DNA from: Scatomonas sp963930955
GTDB taxonomy: Bacteria > Bacillota > Clostridia > Lachnospirales > Lachnospiraceae
Direction: 5' to 3'
NCBI GenBank assembly: GCA_963930955.1
Contig: OZ006967.1
Location: forward strand, 2,813,257-2,877,256
DNA: 64,000 nucleotides
The position numbers were made by a program, and so were the translations under genes. Positions 33,799 to 42,156 of this stretch are shown piece after piece (position 1 is the stretch's first letter; the number at the start of each line of letters is the position of its first letter). The notes under the pieces are model-generated. The model saw only the letters and a program-made list of their open reading frames with translations. It had not been told where the DNA came from and made no database searches.

Positions 33799-35601
33799 TT
33801 ATTTGTACAGAGGACCGTAGTTCTTGCAGGCTCTGAAGTCCGCGCCCTCTCTGTCTTTGGTGCCGAAGGAATTCCATGCGGCCGGACGGAAGATATCCTT
33901 GTCCGGTACGTTGTGCATAGCTACCGGAATTCTCAGCATGGAGCACATGGTGATCAGGTCCGCGCCAATGTGTCCGTAGGAGATAGCGCCGTGGTTCGCG
34001 CCCCAGTTTCTCATTACCTCGTATGCGGTCTTGAAGGCGCTGCCCTCCACACCGTCGCATCTGGGAGCAAACCAGGTGCAGGGCCATGTATAGTCGGTTC
34101 TCTTCCACAGAACATCTGTCACTTCATCGGGAAGCTGTACGGTCCAGCCCTCTGCGATCTGCAGCACCGGTCCCAGTCCCTTTACCAGGTTCAGACGGAT
34201 CATGGTAGCGGGCATCTCCGCTCTGGTCACAAATCTGGAAGAATAGCCGCCGCCCCGGAAATATCCGTTGTCCGCCGGGTTCCAGGTAGTAGCTTCCAGG
34301 ATCGCCTTCTGATCGGCTTCTGTTACGTTCCACCACTCTTTCATTACGCCGTTGCCGTTCTCATCCTTGGCTTCGCCGCAGGCATCCAGGCAGGCAGCGC
34401 CGGAGTTGATCAGATGGATGATACCATCGGATTCTTTTGCTTTGCCCTCCAGATCGTATCCGGTTACACGTTTTACAGCATCTCCGCTCCAGTAGGTACG
34501 CACATCCGCGAAGATCTGCGCTCTGTTGGTCAGGAGCTTCATAAACAGCATGCCCAGGCCGTTGAGAACATCGTTCTCTGTAGCCAGGATATAGGGCTCT
34601 CTGGCTCCGTTCCAGTCGAAGGAGCTGTTCAGCAGCGCCTCGGCGAAATCGCCGTTGGGATAGAAATCGGTCCACTGTCTCTGACCCTGGAATCCGGCTG
34701 CGATGGCGTTGTGTCCGATGGCTTCCTCGGAGAACTTCTCGGGCAGATTCTTGTTGCCGCTCATCAGGTCTTTGATGATTACCATCATCTTAACCACGAA
34801 CTCCCACTGCTCATCTTTCTCTTCTCTGGATTTCTGGATCCAGTCAGGATTCTTGTCAAAGCCTTCCTTGCAGTTGGCTTTTGTCCAGGCCAGAGCTTTC
34901 TCGTACTCTTCTTTGTCGTAGATTTCCTCGCTCATCCGGCGGATGATCTCTACCTCGTCTACAGACTCCACGCGCATGCCCAGGTAGGACTCGATAAAGT
35001 CCGGATCGATGATGGATCCGCCGATACCCATGGTAACGGAACCGATCTGCAGATAAGATTTTCCTCTCATGGAAGCTACCGCAACAGCCGCGCGGCCAAA
35101 TCTCAGCAGCATTTCCTTAACATCCTCGGGGATGGTGGCATCGTCCGCATCCTGCACGTCGTGGCCGTAGATGCCGAATGCCGGCAGACCCTTCTGGGCA
35201 TGCGTAGCCAGAACAGATGCCAGGTAAACAGCTCCGGGTCTCTCCGTAGCGTTCAGGCCCCACACGCCTTTGATGGTCTGGGGATCTGTATCCATGGTCT
35301 CGGAACCGTAGCACCAGCAGGGAGTAACGGTCAGGGTAATGTCAACCCCTGCCTTTCTGAATTTTTCCGCACAGGCAGCGCTCTCGCCCACACGTCCGAT
35401 GGTGGTGTCCGCGATGATTACTTCCACCGGTTCTCCGTTGGAATATCTCAGATTTTCTCTAAACAATTTGGCTGCAGCCTGTGCCATGCCCATGGTCTGC
35501 TCCTCCAGGGATCCTCTGACATCCAGGGGGCCCTTGCGGCCGTCAATGGTAGGACGGATGCCGATCACAGGATATCCGCCCACTAATCTTGCTTCTGCCA
35601 T
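33799..35601 (-). CDS. fucI: L-fucose isomerase FucI
   Basis: Mn-dependent isomerase of L-fucose to L-fuculose. The 600-residue length fits the hexameric FucI family. Recognisable blocks include GYPVIGIRPTIDGRKGPLDV, IADTTIGRVGESAACAEKF, PAFGIYGHDVQDADDATIP, QIGSVTMGIGGSIIDP and ISYGHIGADLITMCSMLRIP. The Glu and Asp ligands lie in these regions. It is monocistronic between a terminator at 33720-33762 and a divergent promoter shared with the AraC gene. Position and regulation mark it as the entry step of the pathway. Confidence 0.96.
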   Translation of the reverse strand: MAEARLVGGYPVIGIRPTIDGRKGPLDVRGSLEEQTMGMAQAAAKLFRENLRYSNGEPVEVIIADTTIGRVGESAACAEKFRKAGVDITLTVTPCWCYGSETMDTDPQTIKGVWGLNATERPGAVYLASVLATHAQKGLPAFGIYGHDVQDADDATIPEDVKEMLLRFGRAAVAVASMRGKSYLQIGSVTMGIGGSIIDPDFIESYLGMRVESVDEVEIIRRMSEEIYDKEEYEKALAWTKANCKEGFDKNPDWIQKSREEKDEQWEFVVKMMVIIKDLMSGNKNLPEKFSEEAIGHNAIAAGFQGQRQWTDFYPNGDFAEALLNSSFDWNGAREPYILATENDVLNGLGMLFMKLLTNRAQIFADVRTYWSGDAVKRVTGYDLEGKAKESDGIIHLINSGAACLDACGEAKDENGNGVMKEWWNVTEADQKAILEATTWNPADNGYFRGGGYSSRFVTRAEMPATMIRLNLVKGLGPVLQIAEGWTVQLPDEVTDVLWKRTDYTWPCTWFAPRCDGVEGSAFKTAYEVMRNWGANHGAISYGHIGADLITMCSMLRIPVAMHNVPDKDIFRPAAWNSFGTKDREGADFRACKNYGPLYK

Positions 35602-35668
35602 AGTACTTACCTCCGTTTTTGTAAAATGTTCTTTTCCGGAAGACCCCGTCTCCCGGCCGCGTCATCGC

Positions 35669-35700
35669 TTTAGGTGTATTATACTATTGATACCCCTAAA
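35669..35700. promoter_or_regulatory. Inverted-repeat operator between fucI and the AraC gene
   Basis: TTTAGGTGTAT (35669-35679) and ATACCCCTAAA (35690-35700) are complementary at 10 of 11 positions with a 10-bp spacer. The repeat covers the fucI -10 (TATAAT on the minus strand, 35683-35678) and the araC -35. The fucI promoter has no good -35, which fits dependence on an activator bound here. Confidence 0.7.
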
Positions 35701-35716
35701 AAACTTGTGCTATAAT
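35687..35716 (+). promoter_or_regulatory. Promoter of the AraC-family gene
   Basis: TTGATA at 35687-35692 and TATAAT at 35711-35716, 18-bp spacer. It overlaps the inverted repeat at 35669-35700, so the regulator may control its own synthesis. Confidence 0.75.
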
Positions 35717-35788
35717 GGCATAAAGTATAACAATATTCACATTTTTGGAAATCCTGACGAATTACACCCCCGGGAAAGGAAGCTCTCT

Positions 35789-36634
35789 ATGCAATATTTA
35801 AACTTTAACGAAACCAAACAGCACGGAACCGCCCTCTTCCCTTTTGCCTTCTACCATGTGGATCCCTCCCATCCCAGATATATTATGAATTACCACTGGC
35901 ATGCGGAATATGAGATCATCCGGATCCTGGAAGGGGAACTGGCCATGACCCTGGACGAAAAAAGCTTTACCGCCGCGGCGGGAGAGATTGTCTTTATCCA
36001 CAGCGGCATTCTTCACTCCGGCACCCCCAGGGACTGCGTCTACGAATGCCTGGTCTTTGACCTGAACGCGTTTCTGAAGCATAACCCCAGCTGCTCCTCC
36101 TATATTCAGCGGATCATCGACCGCTCCGCCCTGGTTTATCACCACTTTACCTCCCGGTATCCCCAGGTGCAGCAGATCATGGATCACGTTTTCCGTTCCA
36201 TGGCCTCCGGGGAACCCGGCTACGAGCTCACCACCTTCGGAGAACTGTACCACTTTTTCGGCCTGGTTTTTTCCAGGCATCTGTACCTGGAGGATGTGCC
36301 TCAGACCCGGAAGGACTACCGGAGGATCATGCAGCTGAAAAGCGCCCTGGATTATATTGACAACAACTACGCCTCCCCCATTACTCTGGAGCAGCTTTCC
36401 CAGGCTGCCTCCATGTCCCCCAAATATTTCTGCCGCTTTTTTTATCAGATGACCCACCGGACGCCTATGGACTATCTGAACAGCCAGCGGATCGAGCACG
36501 CCTGCTACGAGCTTTCCACCTCAGAAACCTCCGTAACGGATGTGGCCTACAGCTGCGGGTTTAATGATCTGAGTTATTTCATTAAAACATTTAAGCGGTA
36601 CAAGGGCACCACCCCCGGAAAATATCACGCGTAA
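35789..36634 (+). CDS. AraC-family transcriptional regulator, probable fucI activator
   Basis: A 281-residue regulator. An N-terminal cupin (residues 1 to about 110, with HWHAEYEIIRILEGELAM) would bind a sugar. The C-terminal double helix-turn-helix includes ITLEQLSQAASMSPKYFCRF and VTDVAYSCGFNDLSYFIKTF, ending YKGTTPGKYHA. GGGAAAGGAAG precedes the ATG at 35789. Divergent from fucI, with shared control sequence, so L-fucose or fuculose is the likely effector. Confidence 0.9.
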   Translation: MQYLNFNETKQHGTALFPFAFYHVDPSHPRYIMNYHWHAEYEIIRILEGELAMTLDEKSFTAAAGEIVFIHSGILHSGTPRDCVYECLVFDLNAFLKHNPSCSSYIQRIIDRSALVYHHFTSRYPQVQQIMDHVFRSMASGEPGYELTTFGELYHFFGLVFSRHLYLEDVPQTRKDYRRIMQLKSALDYIDNNYASPITLEQLSQAASMSPKYFCRFFYQMTHRTPMDYLNSQRIEHACYELSTSETSVTDVAYSCGFNDLSYFIKTFKRYKGTTPGKYHA

Positions 36635-36648
36635 AAGCGCCCCGGGCA

Positions 36649-38325
36649 TCATTTAATGCGGACAGAATATAATCCGTCTTCCGCCACCAGCATAAACCGG
36701 GTCCGCCCTACGGCAAAAAGATCCTGAACGATCTGTCCGGCCAGTTCTCCCCGGAATTTTTCTACTCCTTCTGTACTGTACACGCAGAACCCTGTGCGGT
36801 TGCTGAGCACGATCCGGCCGGCCCCCATCTCTACGTTCTGATAGGGATAATCCAGTTCTCTGCTGAACAGTTCCTTTCCGGAGGGTCCGTAAAGATTCAG
36901 AAGAAACGGAAATTCCGGATCTTCATTTTCCAGGATCAGTCCAATATGGGAATCGTCCCAGAAAACACTGATAATCTCCCGGTCCGTGGTCACTTCTTTC
37001 ACTTTTTCCGGAATCTGCCCTCCCTGGAACACCGCAAAGCCGTTTTCCAGGAACGCCACGCAGGTACTTTCGTCCAGATATGCTACTTCCGGGATCAGAA
37101 GATTTTCATAGGTATAGCTGCTGACCTGATTATCCATCTGAATCTGCCCTGCGTTTCCGAAATTGTAAAATTTCAGTTCCGTCTTCGGCACACCGTTTTC
37201 CATTCTGAGATAGGAAACTCCCAGCAGCAGACCGTTGGAGGAAAGTCCTATATCCAAGGGATAGCCGGTGGCGTCCATGGCCGTGCGGAAGGAAGCGATC
37301 TGCTCTCCCTGCTGGTCATAGTACTGGATCCAGGTGTTGCTGTCATCTTCCAGGATGGCCGCCACCACTCCCTGGGCAGCTACTTCCGCCTTCAGAATCG
37401 GGAGCTCCGTGCGGATGGTGCCGATCTGTCCCTCTTCATCGCAGACCACTACAGTGGTTCCGCTCCGGTCATAAATGGCTGCCGTGCCGCCGCAGAGAGC
37501 CAGGGCCGGAGACTGCATGGAGTAGGAAACCGACCACTGGTTTTCCCCGGAAGGACTGGTGAGCATGGCGCTGTCCAGCCCGTAACGCAGTACCGAATCC
37601 CCCAGAGAGCAGTAATGAAAGGAAGTGGTATCTGTCTGATTATCCGCAGCGCTGATCTCATAGGATCTGTAGGTCCAGTTCCGCACCACATGAGCGGCAA
37701 AAAGCACCACAAACAGCACGCCTGCCAGAACAGCCAGGTAACGGAACCATCGGCTTCTCAGAAAACGCCGCAGCAGTCTTCCGGCTGCTTCCAGCTTTTC
37801 CCGGACATTTATGGGTTCTTTCCTGGAAGGCTGTTTTCCGGCCTTCCGGAATCCGGCCCGTCTCCGCTTTTCCCGGCGGCCAGCCGGCTTTTCTTTTCCC
37901 CGGGTAAGAGCGGCTTCTTCCTCCTCCCGGATCAGTTCTTCCAGTTCTTCTAATGCCCCCGGCTCTCTGTCTGCCTCTTTGGCCTTTTCTCCTTCCTCTT
38001 CCGGTTCTTCTCCGGATCCTTCTTCCGGCTCTTCCCCTTCTCCTTCCGGTTCTTCGGATCCTTCTTCCGGCTCTTCCCCTTCTTCTTCCGGTTCTTCGGG
38101 TCCTTCTTCCGGCTCTTCACTTTCTTGGTCCAGTTCCCGGTTTTCCCTTTCCGGCTCTGTTTTCTCCGGCGGTTCCTTCTGTGCCGGAACATTTTTCCTG
38201 GCTTCCTCCAGCTCCACTTCTACCAGCTGTCCCAGGTTTTTTTCTATGGTCGTCAGGTCTTCCTGGCTTAGTTCTTTTTTATCCTTGGTTTCCATAAATT
38301 CTTCTGTTTCTCTATATTCCTTCAT
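36649..38325 (-). CDS. Single-pass membrane protein with acidic repeat tail and beta-propeller-like domain (DUF5711-like)
   Basis: A 558-residue protein. Residues about 50-140 are a Glu/Pro-rich repeat region. A basic patch and one membrane helix follow at about 196-215 (WFRYLAVLAGVLFVVLFAAHV). The extracellular part is made of repeated beta strands (SYEISAADNQ, WSVSYSMQSPALALCGG, GVSYLRM, IPEVAYLDESTCVAFLENG), suggesting a beta propeller. It resembles DUF5711 proteins as I remember them. It is convergent with the AraC gene. No enzyme motif is visible; a surface sensing or anchoring role is speculative. Confidence 0.75.
   Translation of the reverse strand: MKEYRETEEFMETKDKKELSQEDLTTIEKNLGQLVEVELEEARKNVPAQKEPPEKTEPERENRELDQESEEPEEGPEEPEEEGEEPEEGSEEPEGEGEEPEEGSGEEPEEEGEKAKEADREPGALEELEELIREEEEAALTRGKEKPAGRREKRRRAGFRKAGKQPSRKEPINVREKLEAAGRLLRRFLRSRWFRYLAVLAGVLFVVLFAAHVVRNWTYRSYEISAADNQTDTTSFHYCSLGDSVLRYGLDSAMLTSPSGENQWSVSYSMQSPALALCGGTAAIYDRSGTTVVVCDEEGQIGTIRTELPILKAEVAAQGVVAAILEDDSNTWIQYYDQQGEQIASFRTAMDATGYPLDIGLSSNGLLLGVSYLRMENGVPKTELKFYNFGNAGQIQMDNQVSSYTYENLLIPEVAYLDESTCVAFLENGFAVFQGGQIPEKVKEVTTDREIISVFWDDSHIGLILENEDPEFPFLLNLYGPSGKELFSRELDYPYQNVEMGAGRIVLSNRTGFCVYSTEGVEKFRGELAGQIVQDLFAVGRTRFMLVAEDGLYSVRIK
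37985..38125. repeat. Tandem repeats encoding Glu/Pro-rich units
   Basis: A run of imperfect units of 33-36 bp built on CTTCTTCCGGCTCTTCCCC. On the minus strand they encode EEPEEGSEEPE-like stretches in the 36649-38325 gene. Such DNA can slip during replication, so copy number may vary between strains. Confidence 0.75.
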
Positions 38326-38393
38326 AGTACCCCTTCATCTTCCCGAAATCCCCTTCTTTTCGTAAAGGTATGTCTAGCATACCACATTTTCCT

Positions 38394-39557
38394 CTATTGG
38401 GGGAGTTTTATTTTTTGACCGGGATAAATTATATCCTCTTCTCCAATTCCGTTCAGCGCGCAGATTTCGGAAAGTCTGGCCAGATTTCCATAATACTGCC
38501 GGCAGATCCGGGTCATGGTGTCCCCGGACTGAACCGTATATTCCCGGGATACTGCCGCGGTTTCCCGGGCCGTCTCCTCTTCCGGAGCCTTGGATGCCAC
38601 GGCCGAAGGCGAAGGCGTGCCTGTGGGGGCGGGGGATCTCCCGGTTTCTTCTCCATCTGCCTCAGGAGATGGAGTCTCCGTCTCCGGTTCCGGGGAGGGA
38701 GTATCTGTCACGGCTTCCACCCCGGCGCCATCCACAGCTACCGTCTCCTCTTTCCCGGTAAGGTCCCGGAAAAATTCCCCAGCCTGCTCTCCCAGGCCTG
38801 TATAGGACAGAGCAAGGACCAGCGTGGCGGCGGCTACAGCTGCTGTCAGGCCAAAAAAAGGAGAATGCTTCTCCCCCTGGTCTTTTTCCTCCTGTTTTTC
38901 TCCGATCCTTCTTCGAAAATCCGCCACCGCTTTATCGCCCCCGGGATTTTCCTCCTCCAGGGAAAAATTTCCGCTGCGGTCGATCAGATAACTCTGCATG
39001 GGTTCATTTTTTTCGTAATAAACGTAAAATCCCCGCTCCCGTCTCAGCCGGCCGCTTTCATAGGTATAAAAATTTTCTTCTTTTTCTGTGGGTTCTATGA
39101 GGAACAGAACTTTGTCGTTCCCTCCGAAATGATTCAGATGTGCTCTTAAGATTACCTCATTTATCTCCACGGGATACCCCGGCAGATTCAGATACCAGCC
39201 CAGGATTTCCTGTCCCCTGAAATACTGCTCCATATCTCCGTGTACGCTTGACCAGATTTGATCCGTAAACCGGATATGTTCCCGGGACACTTCCATTTCC
39301 CGGATATCCAAAGCGCTTTTTATGAACAGGTAAGAGGTTCCCTCCAGCCATTTAAACTGGCCCAGAAGGATCCCGGCCCTTCCTCTCTCCCGGTTTTCTT
39401 CTTCCATTCTTCGCAAAAAGGTGTAGGCGTAATCCTCCAGGTATATTTTGCGGTTCCCGCTGCATTCGCCGATTTGTCTGATGTTTTTCGGAAGCTGAAA
39501 GAACTCCTGATTTCCCGAAGCTTCCTTCTTGTCCTCCTTATAAACAATTTCAATCAT
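38394..39557 (-). CDS. LysM protein with a degenerate MPN/JAB-like N-terminal domain
   Basis: A 387-residue protein. The N-terminal 170 residues contain GILLGQFKWLEGTSYLFIK and EILGWYLNLPGYPVEINEV, a pattern like the MPN (JAB1) fold, but the His-x-His zinc site is replaced (LNLPG), so it would be inactive. A membrane helix follows at about 242-258 (AVAAATLVLALSYTG), then a Pro/Thr/Ser/Glu-rich linker. A C-terminal LysM domain (YTVQSGDTMTRICRQYYGN) would bind peptidoglycan. The MPN call rests on a short match and is uncertain; LysM is secure. Confidence 0.8.
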   Translation of the reverse strand: MIEIVYKEDKKEASGNQEFFQLPKNIRQIGECSGNRKIYLEDYAYTFLRRMEEENRERGRAGILLGQFKWLEGTSYLFIKSALDIREMEVSREHIRFTDQIWSSVHGDMEQYFRGQEILGWYLNLPGYPVEINEVILRAHLNHFGGNDKVLFLIEPTEKEENFYTYESGRLRRERGFYVYYEKNEPMQSYLIDRSGNFSLEEENPGGDKAVADFRRRIGEKQEEKDQGEKHSPFFGLTAAVAAATLVLALSYTGLGEQAGEFFRDLTGKEETVAVDGAGVEAVTDTPSPEPETETPSPEADGEETGRSPAPTGTPSPSAVASKAPEEETARETAAVSREYTVQSGDTMTRICRQYYGNLARLSEICALNGIGEEDIIYPGQKIKLPQ

Positions 39558-39737
39558 AACATGTCACCCCTTTGACTACTGATATGCCCCGTCCACCTAT
39601 GGTAGCACAGACCGTTGGAAAATTTTGCCGTTTTTTGCAGGGAAACTCTTTGTTTTGTACGACATTTTCTGAGGAAGCGCATGATTTTGCCCGGAACGGA
39701 ATATTCTAATAAAAGAAAATCAAAGGCAGGTAGCCCT

Positions 39738-40394
39738 ATGATCTGGAGAAAAAAAAGCGAAATCACCTATATCCATACCCGGGATCCCCGGGCCAGTGAT
39801 ATTCTGGCGGGATGCCTGGACCGGTGCATACGCAGAGCCGGCCGGCCCTGGGAGGATCTGGTCTGTCTGTGCATCGGCAGCAGCCGCATTGCCGGAGACA
39901 GTCTGGGGCCCCTGGTAGGGGGCTTTCTTCTGTCCCAGCAGGGAGAGCACTTTCACGTTTACGGCACGCCGGAGGATCCGGTCCACGCCATGAACCTCCG
40001 GGATGCCCTGGCGGAAATGGCCCTGTGCCATCCCGGCGCTTTGGTTCTGGCAGTCGACGCCTCTCTGGGCCAGGAGGATCATCAGCACCACATCACAGTG
40101 GGACAGGGTTCCATCCGCCCGGGAGCCGGCACCGGAAAACAGCTGCCTCCTGTGGGGGATATTTTTATCACAGGGATCGTCAGCAGCTTTGATAAATGTT
40201 CCCACCGGGAACTGCAGTCGGTGAATTTTCCAAGGATCCTCCGCATGGCGGATATCATCAGCCGGGGAATCCTCCAGTGGGGCAGCCAGGACCCCGGGCA
40301 GGGCAGGTTTTTGACCGGTTTCCCCAGAAAAAAAGCTGCCGTCCGAAAACAGCAGCTTTTTTCCTGTCAGCAGATATTTAATACCAGCCTTTAA
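39738..40394 (+). CDS. yyaC: Sporulation protein YyaC (germination-protease-like)
   Basis: A 218-residue protein of the DUF1256 family, related to the Gpr spore protease fold. It has LVCLCIGSSRIAGDSLGPLVG, VYGTPEDPVHAMNL, LVLAVDASLG and GDIFITGIVSS. Start ATG 39738 has AAAGGCAGG upstream. The last residues run through a terminator hairpin (40327-40363), and the stop overlaps the tail of the convergent transketolase gene. A true C-terminus nearer residue 200 is usual, so the tail may be extra. Confidence 0.87.
   Translation: MIWRKKSEITYIHTRDPRASDILAGCLDRCIRRAGRPWEDLVCLCIGSSRIAGDSLGPLVGGFLLSQQGEHFHVYGTPEDPVHAMNLRDALAEMALCHPGALVLAVDASLGQEDHQHHITVGQGSIRPGAGTGKQLPPVGDIFITGIVSSFDKCSHRELQSVNFPRILRMADIISRGILQWGSQDPGQGRFLTGFPRKKAAVRKQQLFSCQQIFNTSL
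40327..40363. terminator. Terminator hairpin at the end of the transketolase operon
   Basis: GAAAAAAAGCTGC at 40327-40339 pairs with GCAGCTTTTTTC at 40352-40363. It works best for the minus-strand transketolase transcript (stop at 40378). On the plus strand it lies inside the yyaC frame. Confidence 0.85.
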
Positions 40395-41316
40395 TGCTTT
40401 TATAAATCCCCCGGGCATCCAGTCCGTATTTTTCCAGCAGCTGCAGCGCCGGCCCGGATTCTCCGAACACATCCTGCACGCCGATCTTCAGCACCGGAAC
40501 CGGACAGCTGGCGCAGAGCGCGTCGCAGACTGCGCTGCCAAGGCCTCCGATCACAGAGTGCTCTTCCACTGTCACGATTTTCCCGGTTTCTTTTGCCGCG
40601 GCGGTGATCAGTTCTTCATCCAGCGGTTTGATGGTATGAATATTGATCACTTTGGCCTGGATTCCTTCTGCCGCCAGCAGTTCCGCGGCTGCCAGAGACT
40701 CGGAAACCATCAGTCCCGTAGCCACAATGGTCAGATCCTTTCCTTCCCTCAGAACAATTCCCTTGCCCAGTTCAAACCGGTAATCCGGCCGGTCGTTGAT
40801 CACCGGCGCCGCCAGACGGCCAAACCGCAGATACACCGGCCCCTGATGCTGGTAGGCTGCCTTTACGGCCGCTCTGGCCTCCACATCATCGGAGGGGTTG
40901 ATCACCACCATGCCAGGTATGGTGCGCATCAGGGCAATGTCCTCGTTGCACTGATGGGTGGCTCCGTCTTCTCCTACAGAAATCCCCGCATGGGTAGCTC
41001 CGATCTTCACGTTAAGATGGGGGTAGCCGATAGAGTTCCGGACCTGCTCAAAAGCCCGGCCGGCAGCAAACATGGCAAAGCTGCTGGCAAAGGGAACTTT
41101 GCCGGCGGCTGCAAGGCCTGCCGCGATCCCCATCATATTGCACTCCGCGATCCCGCAGTCAATGTGCCGTTCCGGAAAGGCTTTTTTAAAGGTTCCGGTT
41201 TTGGTGGCTGCCGCCAGATCTGCATCCAGCACCACCAGATCCTCATGTTCTTTTCCCAGTTCTACCAGAGCGTTTCCATAGCTGTCTCTGGTGGCAATCT
41301 TCTTTACTTCTGACAT
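40378..41316 (-). CDS. Transketolase, C-terminal subunit
   Basis: Half of a split transketolase, 312 residues, holding the pyrimidine-binding and C-terminal domains (ATRDSYGNALVELGKEH, FAMFAAGRAFEQVRNSIGY, GEDGATHQCNEDIALMRTIP, TVEEHSVIGGLGSAV). It works with the N-terminal subunit encoded just upstream, with which it overlaps by 13 bp, in the non-oxidative pentose phosphate pathway. Operon with transaldolase. Confidence 0.94.
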   Translation of the reverse strand: MSEVKKIATRDSYGNALVELGKEHEDLVVLDADLAAATKTGTFKKAFPERHIDCGIAECNMMGIAAGLAAAGKVPFASSFAMFAAGRAFEQVRNSIGYPHLNVKIGATHAGISVGEDGATHQCNEDIALMRTIPGMVVINPSDDVEARAAVKAAYQHQGPVYLRFGRLAAPVINDRPDYRFELGKGIVLREGKDLTIVATGLMVSESLAAAELLAAEGIQAKVINIHTIKPLDEELITAAAKETGKIVTVEEHSVIGGLGSAVCDALCASCPVPVLKIGVQDVFGESGPALQLLEKYGLDARGIYKSIKGWY

Positions 41317-42143
41317 AACGCTTCACCTGCCTTTTCCAGTTCTTCCATGGCAATCCTGTATTCTTCATCGTTTGGGGCTTTTCCGTGCCAGCCGGCCTGA
41401 TCCTCCATATAGGAAACGCCTTTGCCCTTGACCGTTCTGGCCACAATGGCGCAGGGCATTCCTTTCACCTCTCCGGCTTCCCGGAAGGCCGCCCGCAGCT
41501 GATCGAAATCATTGCCGTTTTCCACAGAAATCACATGGAAATTGAAAGCCCTGAACTTCTCCTCTATAGGATAGGGAGAACATACATCCCCGATCCTGCC
41601 GTCGATCTGCAGATCATTGTTGTCCACGATCACCACCAGGTTATCCAGCTTTCTGGCCCCTGCGAACATGCAGGCCTCCCAGACCTGGCCTTCCTGGATC
41701 TCTCCGTCTCCCAGAAGCGTATAGACTCTGTAGTCTTCCCGGAAAAGCTTCGCGGCCAGAGCCATGCCCACTGCGGCGGAAATCCCCTGTCCCAGAGATC
41801 CGCTGGACATATCCACTCCGGGAATATGCTTCATATCCGGATGGCCCTGAAGATAGGATCCCAGATGACGGAGGGTTTTCAGATCTTCCCGGGGGAAAAA
41901 TCCCCGCTCCGCCAGAGCCGCGTAATATCCCGGAGCGGTGTGGCCCTTGGACAGCACGAAACGGTCCCGGTCCGGCTTTTTCGGATCTTTGGGATCCACA
42001 TGCATCTCCTCAAAATACAGGTACGTAAAAATATCCGCCGCAGACAGAGAGCCGCCGGGATGGCCGGCTTTCGCCGCGTGAACTGCCGTGACAATGTCCT
42101 TGCGGACTTCATTGGCTATTTTCTGAAGTTCTAATGTTGTCAT
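41304..42143 (-). CDS. Transketolase, N-terminal subunit
   Basis: A 279-residue thiamine-diphosphate-binding half. It contains HAAKAGHPGGSLSAADIFTY, KGHTAPGYYAAL, SGSLGQGISAAVGMALA and the GDGEIQEGQVWEA...NNDLQIDG thiamine motif. ATG 42143 has AAGGAGA 7 nt upstream; an upstream in-frame ATG at 42209 overlaps the aldolase gene and is rejected. Confidence 0.94.
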   Translation of the reverse strand: MTTLELQKIANEVRKDIVTAVHAAKAGHPGGSLSAADIFTYLYFEEMHVDPKDPKKPDRDRFVLSKGHTAPGYYAALAERGFFPREDLKTLRHLGSYLQGHPDMKHIPGVDMSSGSLGQGISAAVGMALAAKLFREDYRVYTLLGDGEIQEGQVWEACMFAGARKLDNLVVIVDNNDLQIDGRIGDVCSPYPIEEKFRAFNFHVISVENGNDFDQLRAAFREAGEVKGMPCAIVARTVKGKGVSYMEDQAGWHGKAPNDEEYRIAMEELEKAGEALCQK

Positions 42144-42156
42144 TTCTATCTCCTTT

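Noticed and set aside
33490..35788. Cobalamin riboswitch upstream of the B12-dependent genes
   Set aside because: I looked for a B12-box-like sequence in the leaders of pduC and fucI and saw none; both leaders are too short.
37985..38125. CRISPR-like array
   Set aside because: The repeats lack unique spacers and are in frame with a Glu/Pro-rich coding region.
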